In this document: positions 10,461 to 19,769 of the stretch, piece by piece
How the letters are laid out: every line of letters starts with the position of its first letter
Numbering within the stretch: position 1 is the stretch's first letter
From: Monomorium pharaonis
Taxonomy: Eukaryota > Arthropoda > Insecta > Hymenoptera > Formicidae
Direction: 5' to 3'
Length of the DNA: 64,000 nucleotides
Assembly: GCF_013373865.1 (NCBI RefSeq)
Contig: NC_050469.1
Location: forward strand, 32,779,822-32,843,821
Translations under genes and position numbers: made by a program
The notes under the pieces: generated by a model
The model's input: the letters and a program-made list of their open reading frames with translations, nothing else
The model's database searches: none
What the model was told of the DNA's origin: nothing

Positions 10461-10920
10461 TCTGTCTCAGGTCGGTATTTATTATATGATCCACTGGAAA
10501 CAGCTGTCTACATCAATATTCAGATTAGGCGAAATCCGTAACGACCACATCGAATCAGAAGAGACGCGGTCACGTGACAAGTTTGCCGCTTTCTCCCTCA
10601 GAGGTTCTCTAGGATAGCATGTTTCGTACATACATATATGTTGTTTTGTACATATATATCTTATTTTATACATATATCGTGAATTTTGCATTAAGAAAAT
10701 ATTATCGTAAAGTGACAGCAGTTATCGATAGTGACATACTAAAAATATTTATTTGTTATATGAACTTAATCATTTCTCCCTACATTTTTGTACGTACTTT
10801 AATTTTGTAAAAAATGTTTACATTTTTCTATAAAGCTAATTGCAATTTTTTATTAAGCTAATTACAAGATTAGTTTGAAATTGGCAATGTCAGTAAAATT
10901 GACTTTAGAATCTCTTTAAT

Positions 10921-11227
10921 CACTTAAATTTTAAGTGATGCCAACTCCCGTAAGGATTGTTGTCTTTAATGGTATCTCGTCGGTGTTTATATCGACGATC
11001 AGACTGATAATATACGTCAAAACTACTACAAGATTCTTTGAATCATTAACAGGCAGTATATATAACATACATATTATCGCTCAAAAGTTTTAGTAAGTTT
11101 CAGATTTTCTTTCACAAAAAGTTAAATATAAAAAAGATTTTGTAATTGCTTTGTTCACAAAGCAATTACAAAAAAAAATGGAAAAATTAATAGTTTTTAA
11201 ATTATACCATGTTTTTTAATTATACCA
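10921..11227. other. Spacer, nothing clear
   Basis: AT-rich, with a short palindrome AATCACTTAAATTTTAAGTG near 10920 and another around TAATTGCTTTGTTCACAAAG at 11140-11170. No exon. Confidence 0.3.
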
Positions 11228-11293
11228 TAATATATTAGTATAATATATATGTTATAATATATATTATACTAATATTATTATACTAATATGTAT

Positions 11294-11335
<42 letters not shown>
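11228..11335. repeat. AT-rich palindromic/microsatellite tract
   Basis: Self-complementary TATACTAATATTATTATAC-like sequence followed by a (TA)n run at about 11295-11334. Confidence 0.8.
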
Positions 11336-11337
<2 letters not shown>

Positions 11338-11559
11338 TAATATCATGTTATATTAAAATGACATTACTAATCATGTTCAACTTATAACCGTTTTAAAGAT
11401 CAAAAAAGCTATTCGCACAGCTCAGTAAACTTTAAAAAGTATAAATATAAAATCTAGAGACCCGCTATTTGGTTTTGGTTTCAATTACGACCATTTATGG
11501 AAAAAATTTGGAATTTCAGCCAACATTAAAAGAAAATTTTAAAGTATTTTACTTTAAAA

Positions 11560-11645
11560 CTATATATACAAGTATATATACTATATATACAAGTCGTAAA
11601 ACTATATATATAAGTATATATACTATATATACAAGTCGTAGCACT
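11560..11645. repeat. Short tandem repeat, two ~42-bp units
   Basis: Two near-identical units of AAACTATATATACAAGTATA followed by TACTATATATACAAGTCGTA. Confidence 0.8.
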
Positions 11646-11819
11646 AAAGCTGCCAATGAGATTTGGATTATGGAGAATTCAGATATTCGTCAATATTCGG
11701 ATCTAACGACATTTAAAAGTCGGATACTCAGGTATTTGCATTCATAGTTTCGAATCTTTAATATTCAAACAAAAATAGATAATTTATTATCTAGAATTTC
11801 TAAGGTGATCCTGATTGCC

Positions 11820-12195
11820 TACAACTTCGTTTGCACACACGATGACAATTAAAGTGCAAAAGTACGATTGCACACATCACATTATTGCGCACATACACAT
11901 TGCACACATGATAATATTGTGCACATACAGGTTGCACATTGCACACATAATACTGTGTGGTTTCCAGCAAGACACAGTGTAACACAGTGTCCGTTAGTGT
12001 GAGGAAAAACATATCAGTGTCTCACTCACACTAGTGGACACTGTGTTACACTGTCTTGCTGAAATCTCACACTATTGTGCTCATACACATTGCACACATG
12101 ATATTATTGCACACATGCACATTGCATACATTATATGATTATGTTCATAAACATTGCACACATGATACCATTGCACACAATATTGCGCATATAAT
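11820..12195. repeat. TTGCACACATGATA-type tandem repeat with inserted palindrome
   Basis: Loosely tandem units of TTGCACACATGATA / GTGCACATACA. They are interrupted at 11961-12064 by a palindromic MITE-like segment whose ends are TTTCCAGCAAGACACAGTGT and its complement. Related ends (CTTTCCAGYAAG) occur at 23187 and 25566. Confidence 0.65.
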
Positions 12196-12738
12196 TAGCT
12201 TTCTGCTTTTCTACCAAGGTGTGAATTTGTCCTAAGGCTCATATCATGGGATATGCATGAAAAATAAAATTTAATTCCTCAGCATCAAGATGCAAAAATC
12301 TGTATCAAAAACCTATTACAATCATATTTTTTGTGTTTATTCTCTTTTAATCTAATATCAGTTGTACTTTAATTTTTTTGAATTAATTATAAAATCCTTT
12401 TTCAATATATCTATTGAATACATTATTAATATTCATGAAAAAAGTTTTGAAAATCCATGACAAATTACACATTAAATTATAAAACATTTCTTTCTATATG
12501 ATGTCTTTAAATTTAGATAAATATCTTTTTCAAGACCTATTGATTTCTATTAGTTTAGTTATTCAAGAATTTACTAAAGATAATTTCTACTATACTGATA
12601 ATATAACTATACTTTAGACTCTATGCAAGCCTTAGTTTAGAACTTCATATTTTTTGAAAATGTAATTTAACACCAATCAAAAATTCAAAGGTCATAAAAG
12701 AAAAAAACTTCAAGAGATAAAAGAAAATCTCAAGTGTA
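12196..12738. other. 3' flank of C9orf85-like gene, AT-rich
   Basis: No exon or repeat recognised. If the terminal splice alternative noted for the neighbouring gene is real, its last exon would be here. Confidence 0.3.
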
Positions 12739-13239
12739 CTAAAACTTTGAGCAACGATATACATGTAAATAAAAGTCCATAGAATTCAATACATAAAACA
12801 TACTTATCTGTTGATCCATATAACGTAAGAATGTTCTTCGTTTTCGTTCTGGGATCATTTTTAAAATTACTCTAAATTCGGTATCCAATTTAATTTGTTC
12901 TTCCTTAATGGCTTTTTTTCCAACAATTTCTCTCTTCTGTCCACATTTTGAACAGACTTTCTGCTGCTGTGCGCAAGGTAAACAGATATTGTGGTAAGAA
13001 TGTTTCACAGTTTTTAGTTCACACTTAATACATTTCATTGGAGCTTTAAGCATTTTGTACTTTTTATATTTGATCTTCCATTCGATTATTTTCTTGCAAC
13101 GTTCGCATACATCAGTAATTTCAATGTTGTTAATGAGCTTTGTTTTTTTAGAATTGTCATGCAGATTGTTCTTAAACGACGTTTGATTTTTATATTTTTG
13201 AGGCCTTGAACGACTAGCATTTCCTCTCTGATGACTCAT
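12739..13239 (-). CDS. C9orf85-family zinc-ribbon protein
   Basis: A 166-residue frame. I chose the ATG at 13237-13239 because the family starts M-S-x-Q-(K/R)-G-N-x-x-R-S-R-P-Q-K, exactly as here (MSHQRGNASRSRPQKYKN); an upstream in-frame ATG at 13314 adds 25 AT-coded residues that do not fit. Four CxxC pairs (C45/C48, C70/C73, C86/C89, C96/C99) should bind two zinc ions. The middle matches the human C9orf85 core (RCK..EW..KY.KYK..KCIKC..KTVK.SYH..C..CA). Molecular function is not established for the family. A good donor (GTATGT) lies at 12798-12803 on the minus strand, so the last 20 or so residues may be replaced by a downstream exon. It is divergently placed to PRPF6, 2.2 kb away across a MITE stack. 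Confidence 0.85.
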   Translation of the reverse strand: MSHQRGNASRSRPQKYKNQTSFKNNLHDNSKKTKLINNIEITDVCERCKKIIEWKIKYKKYKMLKAPMKCIKCELKTVKHSYHNICLPCAQQQKVCSKCGQKREIVGKKAIKEEQIKLDTEFRVILKMIPERKRRTFLRYMDQQISMFYVLNSMDFYLHVYRCSKF

Positions 13240-13650
13240 GTTTACATTACTGTAATATTTTTCTAAATTTAAGCAATATAAGGAATGATTTGTTTTTAAA
13301 TTTCCAACAATCAATTTGCTGCAGATTTTATTAGCTAAAATAAATAAATAAAATTAGATACATCAAACCAGTGTTGTTGCGCAATTGTCTAGTTTAGAGG
13401 CTTCACCTCAAATATCGATAAATTATGCTTATTCGACGCGTTTTTGCACACAATCAAAGAATCAGGCAGAAAAAAACATCGTTCTGTCCCGTAAAAGAAG
13501 ATATTAATCGTTGAATTTTTTTTCCTTTTTAAGTTTAATTTCAAATATTACATCCATTGATATACGACACTTTTAACAAAAGAAAATATCAAAGAATAAA
13601 AAATCACAAGGGAGGAACACATAGTGGGGATACGATTTCTTCTTTGAAAA
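13240..13650. promoter_or_regulatory. Upstream region of the C9orf85-like gene
   Basis: Probable 5' UTR and promoter zone on the minus strand, judged only from position. No core promoter motif can be assigned with confidence. Confidence 0.25.
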
Positions 13651-14085
13651 GGGCGCCATCTACAATGGAGTGTTTAAGGGCCATCTACAATGGAGTGTTT
13701 TAGCCGTAACAGCACTAATGCCCAGTCTACAATGAGTCGTTGGTCGTTGGTCGTAAGAAATTTAACCAATTATGTTCGGTTATTCTTCTCTAAGATCAAC
13801 TGTGATTGGTTAAATTTCTTACGACCAACGACCAACGACTTATTGTAGACTGGGCATTCAACTACGGCAATGCTGTCTAGAATAAAAACGACGTAGCAAT
13901 AACATACAAGCCGGCCATCAAAGAAAGGCGACCAAAAACTAATCCCGAATGCCCCAACGCTCATCGTAAGCACGCAATGAATTGGCTCAATGTCTGCTGT
14001 AGGTTGTAAACAGTAAAGCAATACGAAGTGGAGACATTTTCTACGACTACTGCTACGGCCTACGACTCTCCATTGTAGATGGCCC
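13651..14085. mobile_element. Nested MITEs with CATCTACAATGGAG ends
   Basis: The outer element is about 13678-14085, with ends GGGCCATCTACAATGGAG and their complement; a partial second copy of the left end lies at 13651-13677. Inside it, 13720-13855 is another palindrome with ends GCCCAGTCTACAATGAGTCG and arms GTTGGTCGTAAGAAATTTAA. Inner and outer termini share CTACAATG, so they may be subfamilies of one element. Confidence 0.8.
13720..13855. mobile_element. Inner palindromic MITE
   Basis: About 50-bp arms, nearly perfect, around a 30-bp loop. It interrupts the outer element described at 13651-14085. Confidence 0.8.
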
Positions 14086-14142
14086 TTTATGGTCGCCCAA
14101 TCCGACGCGTTAAAACCTTACGTTATGGTTATGTCAATTCAT

Positions 14143-14262
14143 GGGTACGTTCCGTTTCACGCATGGTACGCATGATGCATCGTTCATCTTTGTTGTTTGT
14201 CAAACGTTAAACAAGGATGAATAATGCATTATGCGCATCATGCGTTGAAACGGAACGCAGTC
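14143..14262. mobile_element. Palindromic MITE, TIR GGGTACGTTCCGTTTCACGC
   Basis: Arms of about 45 bp containing GCATGATGCATCGTTCATC and its complement. The right end is CGGAACGCAGTCC. Related GGGTGCGTTCC ends occur at 31411. Non-coding. Confidence 0.7.
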
Positions 14263-14280
14263 CATGTGTGAGGGCCTTTA

Positions 14281-15002
14281 GGGCCACCGCACAAACTCTT
14301 CCATAAGGGCCACCGCACAAACTCTTCCATAACGCGTTACGTTACGTTAAGTACTCCATACGAACCTAAGTTGTACTTAAAATTTAACTTAAATCAACGC
14401 ACAAAGAAATTCTTAACGTAAGAACTTAAGAACTTACGTTAAAAGTTTCTTTGTGCGTTGATGTAAGTTTAATTTTAAGTACGAACTTAGGTTTAGGGCC
14501 ACCGCACAAACTCTTCCATAACGCGTTACGTTACGTTAAGTACTCCATACGAACTTAAGTTGTACTTAAAATTTAACTTAAATCAACGCACAAAGAAATC
14601 CTTAACGTAAGAACTTAAGAACTTACGTTAAAAGTTTCTTTGTGCGTTGATGTAAGTTTAATTTTAAGTACGAACTTAGATTTATGGAGCACTTAACGTA
14701 ACGTAACGTGTTACGAAAAAGCTTGTGCGGTGGCCCTTATGGAGCACTTAACGTAACGTAACGTGTTACGAAAAAGCTTGTGCGGTGGCTCTAAAGAAAT
14801 CCTTAACGTAAGAACTTAAGAACTTACGTTAAGGATTTCTTTGTGCGTTGATTTAAGTTAAATTTTAAGTACAACTTAGATTTGTATGGAGTACTTAACG
14901 TAACGTAACGCGTTATGGAAAAGTTTGTGCGATGGCCCTTAGGTTCGTATGGAGTACTTAACGTAACGTAACGCGTTATGGAAGAGTTTGTGCGGTGGCC
15001 CT
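14281..15002. mobile_element. Self-nested MITE cluster, TIR GGGCCACCGCACAAACTCTT
   Basis: The left end GGGCCACCGCACAAACTCTT occurs three times (14281, 14307, 14496). Its complement occurs four times on the right (ending at about 14736, 14792, 14940 and 15002). Between them the internal palindrome (CGCACAAAGAAAT, CTTAACGTAAGAACTTAAG, GTTACGTTACGTTAAG) is repeated. The arrangement is that of one palindromic element inserted repeatedly into its own copies, or of replication-slippage duplication. Confidence 0.8.
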
Positions 15003-15022
15003 AAGGGTGTCGTGTAAACGTA

Positions 15023-15144
15023 GGGTGCTTTCCATTTAGTAACACAAGTCGACACAAGCATCGTTCTATCTTTTTTTATGTTCAATGAGTAACCAAGATA
15101 GAACGACACTTGTGTCGACTTGTGTCATTAAATGGAAAGCACCC
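15023..15144. mobile_element. Palindromic MITE, TIR GGGTGCTTTCCATTTAGTAA
   Basis: A 122-bp element with about 50-bp arms (ACACAAGTCGACACAAG) and GTA on both flanks (15020-15022, 15145-15147). It lies in the PRPF6 upstream region. Confidence 0.8.
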
Positions 15145-15477
15145 GTAGTCATGTTATGCGTTATGCAAAAGTGTGCGTGGGAGGTCCTCCTTATACGCTA
15201 GTGGAATTTTCATCGCGGAAATCTACCGCAGCGCTGGTGCTGCACCAGTTTTCCCAGGAGAAGAAAATGCTATAAGAAAAAGTAAGCATAACTGTTGTTG
15301 ATACATTATTTTTTTGCATTCTTTTTTAAATTACTTAATCAATCACAAAGAATTATTTTGTAGATTAGTTGAAACGCTCTATCAAATCCAAGGGAGTGAG
15401 AACCATTTAATATTCAAGTCAAATTAAGTCAAGTATGTAATCCAGGCGTGATAAACAACAAACAGCCCAACTTAAAA

Positions 15478-18400
15478 ATGGCGGTTCCCTCGGTTTCGCT
15501 AAATACGCGAAATAAAAAACATTTTTTAGGCGTTCCGGCACCCCTAGGATATGTCGCCGGTGTTGGTAGAGGGTAGGTTTTAAACTGACGTATAATATTT
15601 GCTAATATTTATTTTTTAATTATGTAGTGAATTATAACAAACTTAATATGGATTATTAACCTCACTTTCTGTCCATTAGAGCAACTGGATTTACAACACG
15701 ATCAGATATTGGCCCCGCTCGTGATGCCAATGATGTTTCGTGAGTAGGAAAGAATTACATTCTATGTACAATAAAGAAAAGAATGTGGACTACACAAATT
15801 ATATGTAATAACTTGTTCTGAATACAGGGATGACAGACACGCTCCACCTACGAAACGTACAAAAAAAAAAGAAGAAGAGGAAGAAGACGAAGAAGACTTG
15901 AACGATTCTAATTATGATGAATTTTCAGGATACGGTGGTTCTCTTTTCAGCAAGGTAAATAGAGTTAACATTGTTTAGTTCCAATCTATGGATTAAACCA
16001 GTAGGTTTTAAGCAGAATATGCCATCAATTTTGAGTGAAGATACAATACTTGATTTTATATTGGTCATGTTCACACAGTTTTTTAAATACTATAATATAT
16101 GTAACAAAAATTGAGAAAAATTTACATATTGAAAGAAAATCAACTTGCTCTTTCCTGTTCAACCTTTAGACTGCCAGCATGGCCATTATAATGGCCTAGA
16201 ATCTTTCAAGGACTGAATAGGATGTAGTATATAGGTATACTTTTTTGTAACTTTTTTATAATGTTATCTGATCTCTATTTTTCAGCAGTCTAAAGGTTAA
16301 AATACATTTTTTTCTGGATACTAAAATTTTTTTATGGATACTAAAACTGTTTTGGTTATAATTTTCAAATTTAGCAAGTAACTGAGTAAAAAAATGGTTA
16401 AATCTACAATTTATACAAAAGCTTTGAATTGTCTAAAATGCATATACTCTTTTCATATGAAGAATCTGCCCATTGATTATAATCAGATTATTTGCAGCAT
16501 CAATTATTCTACAATATTGTACAAAATTTTCAAAAAAGTTAAGACTTAACATTTTTATTATTTCATTTTTCATGTGCAATAATTCTGAACACATTTTCAT
16601 GAAATATTGTAATAAAAATGTTTTTAAACTCTAGTGAGTTAGGAGATGTCACACTTAAATTTTGTTTCTAGAATAAATTTATTATGTTATGCAATTAAGC
16701 TGCAAAAAAGTAATATAATATTCTTGAGACCTTTATTATTCATATAAACAAAATAATTAGTTTCAATATTTTAGAGTTTTAGGCACAAATAATTAAACCA
16801 TGCAAAACTCTACTAGCATCTTTTCAACATATATGAGTAAGGTGTCACTTTCTATGAGATGTCACAAGTATTCAAATTTTAAATAGACTGACTTTAACAG
16901 AAATTTGGATGTTTTGCTTATCTACAGTACACAATCAAGTTAAAATTTTGTATATTTGCAATTTGCATTGTGTGAAATGGCTATATACTAACGGATTAGT
17001 AAATAGTAAAATGATATGTCGAATAGCAAATTGCATTTGCCGTGCATAATGTTTTAACTTTTGTTTTTAATTTAGAAAAATTTGTATTTTCTAAAGGAAA
17101 GTATAAAAGATACAAGGTACAAGAATATAATTTATTATATATATTCTAAAATACTTTATTAAAAAATAAAATTAAACTACTTCATAAAATATTTAAAATT
17201 ATATTTAGAGAATTGCAGTCAGTGTTATACTTATTTCAAAAAGATTTCGGCTATTTCAGTATTTCTTTGGTCATATTATAAAAAAGCTAGATTTTTTAAG
17301 TAATTTTTCACCAACTTTTCTACAAGATTTTAAGTTTAAGAATCATGGGTATTTTGCTATTTGAGAGCTGTTTCAGAAATACATATGTAAATAAAAACGT
17401 ACGATAAAAACATTAAGTATAGTTTATATAAAATTTTTATTGTAACTTTTATATACAGGGTGTCCCTGACCATGTGGGTCAACGTTCATAAAATATGAAC
17501 ATAAAAGTCCAATATTGTCATGGGTTAGGTTAGGTTAGGTTAGGGTAGGGTTCGCCAATAATCGAGATATTAATTTTCCAAATTATGCGAATTAAAGCGC
17601 GCCGAGGGAAGGACTCGAGGCGCTCGAGCCATAGCATGGCCCACTTAGTATATATATATATATATATTTTTTTTTAACTGTTTTATTAAGAAATAAAGTT
17701 AACGTATTTCAGAATGTTATTTAAATTATATTTAGAAAATTACGACCAGAGTGTTGTATTTAAAAAAAAATTTCATTTTGATAACTTTTTGAAAAATTGC
17801 AGATTTTTTTAGTATCTCATCTTTCAACAACTTTTCTACAAAATTTCAAGTTTAATCGCGGACATTATGCTATCGTAGAACTGTTTCAGAAATGTTGCAG
17901 ACATATTTTACAACTTTAATAAAGTCTTTCACTTTTTAATTGAAATATTTCTGAGAGTTTTGAAAAATTAATGCTGTAATATTTGACGATATTAACAAAT
18001 TGTGCTACTAGAAACATAACAAAGCCTGCCAATCTGCTGTATCAGTAAATTGGTGGCAGAAAACAAGCAAAATTTGCAACTCTGCTTGCTTTCTACGACC
18101 AGTCTACTTTCAAATTATGTCAACAGAACTGCTAGCAAATAACAATAATACAGAAACAGTTAATGTTCAAATAAATAAGTTTATGTAAAATCGCGTAAAT
18201 TTGTATTTATAATGTTGACTTTACTTTATATTTGTCTTCAACTATATTGAATTGAAGCAACATTGTAGACAACAATCCACAATGCATTGCCAGCAGTTTA
18301 AAACCAGGTGTTTTTAACAAAATAACAGCATCAAAATTATTCTGCATTGTCAGAATAGGATGACATTATGTAATTCTATAAAGTATTATGACAACAGCGT

Positions 18401-19710
18401 GAATTCAAAATCAAATTATTTTAGACCAGAACATTGCCAACAAGTTGCTAGCAAAGACATCAAGTTGTGAAAGCATTAAATTGTCAACAAATGTGGATTC
18501 GGTTGCTACAATTCTGATCTGCTATACACGATATAATTGCGAACAACATGCTGACAACAAAAGAAATATGTTGATAGTGCATGGCAGATTGCTACTGTCA
18601 TATCTGCTCGAATCTGTTAGCAATTTGTTAGCAGACTACTGACATTTCGTTATCAGGAATTATATCATTAATGTTATAGACAATAGTATTTTGATATGTC
18701 AATTAGGATCCTTATGATAAGGATGATGAGGAAGCAGATGCAATTTACGAAGCTATCGATAAAAGAATGGATGAAAAACGTAAGGAATATCGAGAGAAAC
18801 GCCTCAGAGAAGAATTGGAGCGCTATCGTCAAGAACGTCCCAAGATTCAACAACAGTTCTCAGACTTGAAAAGGGAGTTGGTCAATGTGACTGAGGACGA
18901 GTGGAAGAATGTTCCCGAAGTGGGAGATGCTAGAAATCGTAAACAGCGTAATCCAAGAGCAGAGAAATTCACTCCGTTGCCGGATTCCGTCCTGGCAAGA
19001 AATTTAGGGGGCGAGACGTCCACCAGCATTGATCCATCTAGCGGTTTAGCCTCTATGATGCCAGGTGTGGCGACCCCTGGCATGTTAACTCCTACGGGAG
19101 ATCTCGATCTCAGGAAGATTGGACAGGCCAGAAACACATTGATGAACGTCAAGCTGAATCAGGTTTCCGACTCTGTAGAAGGCCAAACTGTGGTTGATCC
19201 AAAAGGATATCTTACAGACTTGCAGAGCATGATACCTACCTATGGTGGTGACATAAAGTAAGGATTATTATACATGTTTAACTATAATGAGGTTCTCCAG
19301 TTTCTTTTCACTTAATCTAAAGACTTGATTAAATTTTGAGAATGAATTTATGATTGATATATAGACATTATTAATTAAAAAAAAATTTTTTTTATATAAC
19401 TTTCTAAAATAGCAGTGAAGAAAGTGAAAGAGAGAGAGAGGGAGAGAGAGAGAGTCTTTAGAGGAAAAGAATATTTTAAGTAATTTAATCGCAAAAAAAA
19501 GAAAAATTTTTAAAACTACACAAGAATAAAATTTAAAAACATTGTTTGAAATTATAAAAATAAAGTTGTATAGTTTTTGTGTGAAATATAAAATATTCAT
19601 GAATTATATACAATTCTCTTGAAATATGACACTATATTAATGAAAACGAGACAATGTAGCTTGATATTACGTTTAAATCATTATTATGAACAATTCTTTT
19701 TCAATATTTT

Positions 19711-19769
<59 letters not shown>

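Larger units (their letters stand above)
7126..10920. repeat. Diverged repeat array, three or more units, with nested transposons
   Basis: Units begin with CTTAAGAGGATGCTRRACTGCC followed by TCAAACTTGATYGAGGTCGAT at about 7130, 7945 and 9630. Upstream of each junction lies a related stretch (TGTACGTACTTTAA, then AATGTCGGTAAAA) at about 9530-9615 and 10790-10905, and more diverged at 7830-7930. Two units carry long inverted arms: about 9650-10074 is a 425-bp foldback, and 7955 to about 9465 is the same structure split by the element at 8295-9427. A Harbinger-like palindrome (7481-7731) sits between units. No coding potential. Confidence 0.6.

Noticed and set aside
13770..14021. 83-codon minus-strand frame as a gene
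   Set aside because: Lies entirely within the nested MITEs. No conserved motif, and its interior is inverted-repeat sequence.
17523..17543. True telomere
   Set aside because: Only four TTAGG units, inside an intron of an intact gene, with unique sequence on both sides.
18445..18642. 65-codon frame in PRPF6 intron 3 as a gene
   Set aside because: Composed of AGTTGCTAGCA/TTGTTAGCA-like repeats, within an intron and with no conserved features.
18847..19152. 101-codon minus-strand frame inside PRPF6 exon 4
   Set aside because: Antisense shadow of a conserved coding exon.
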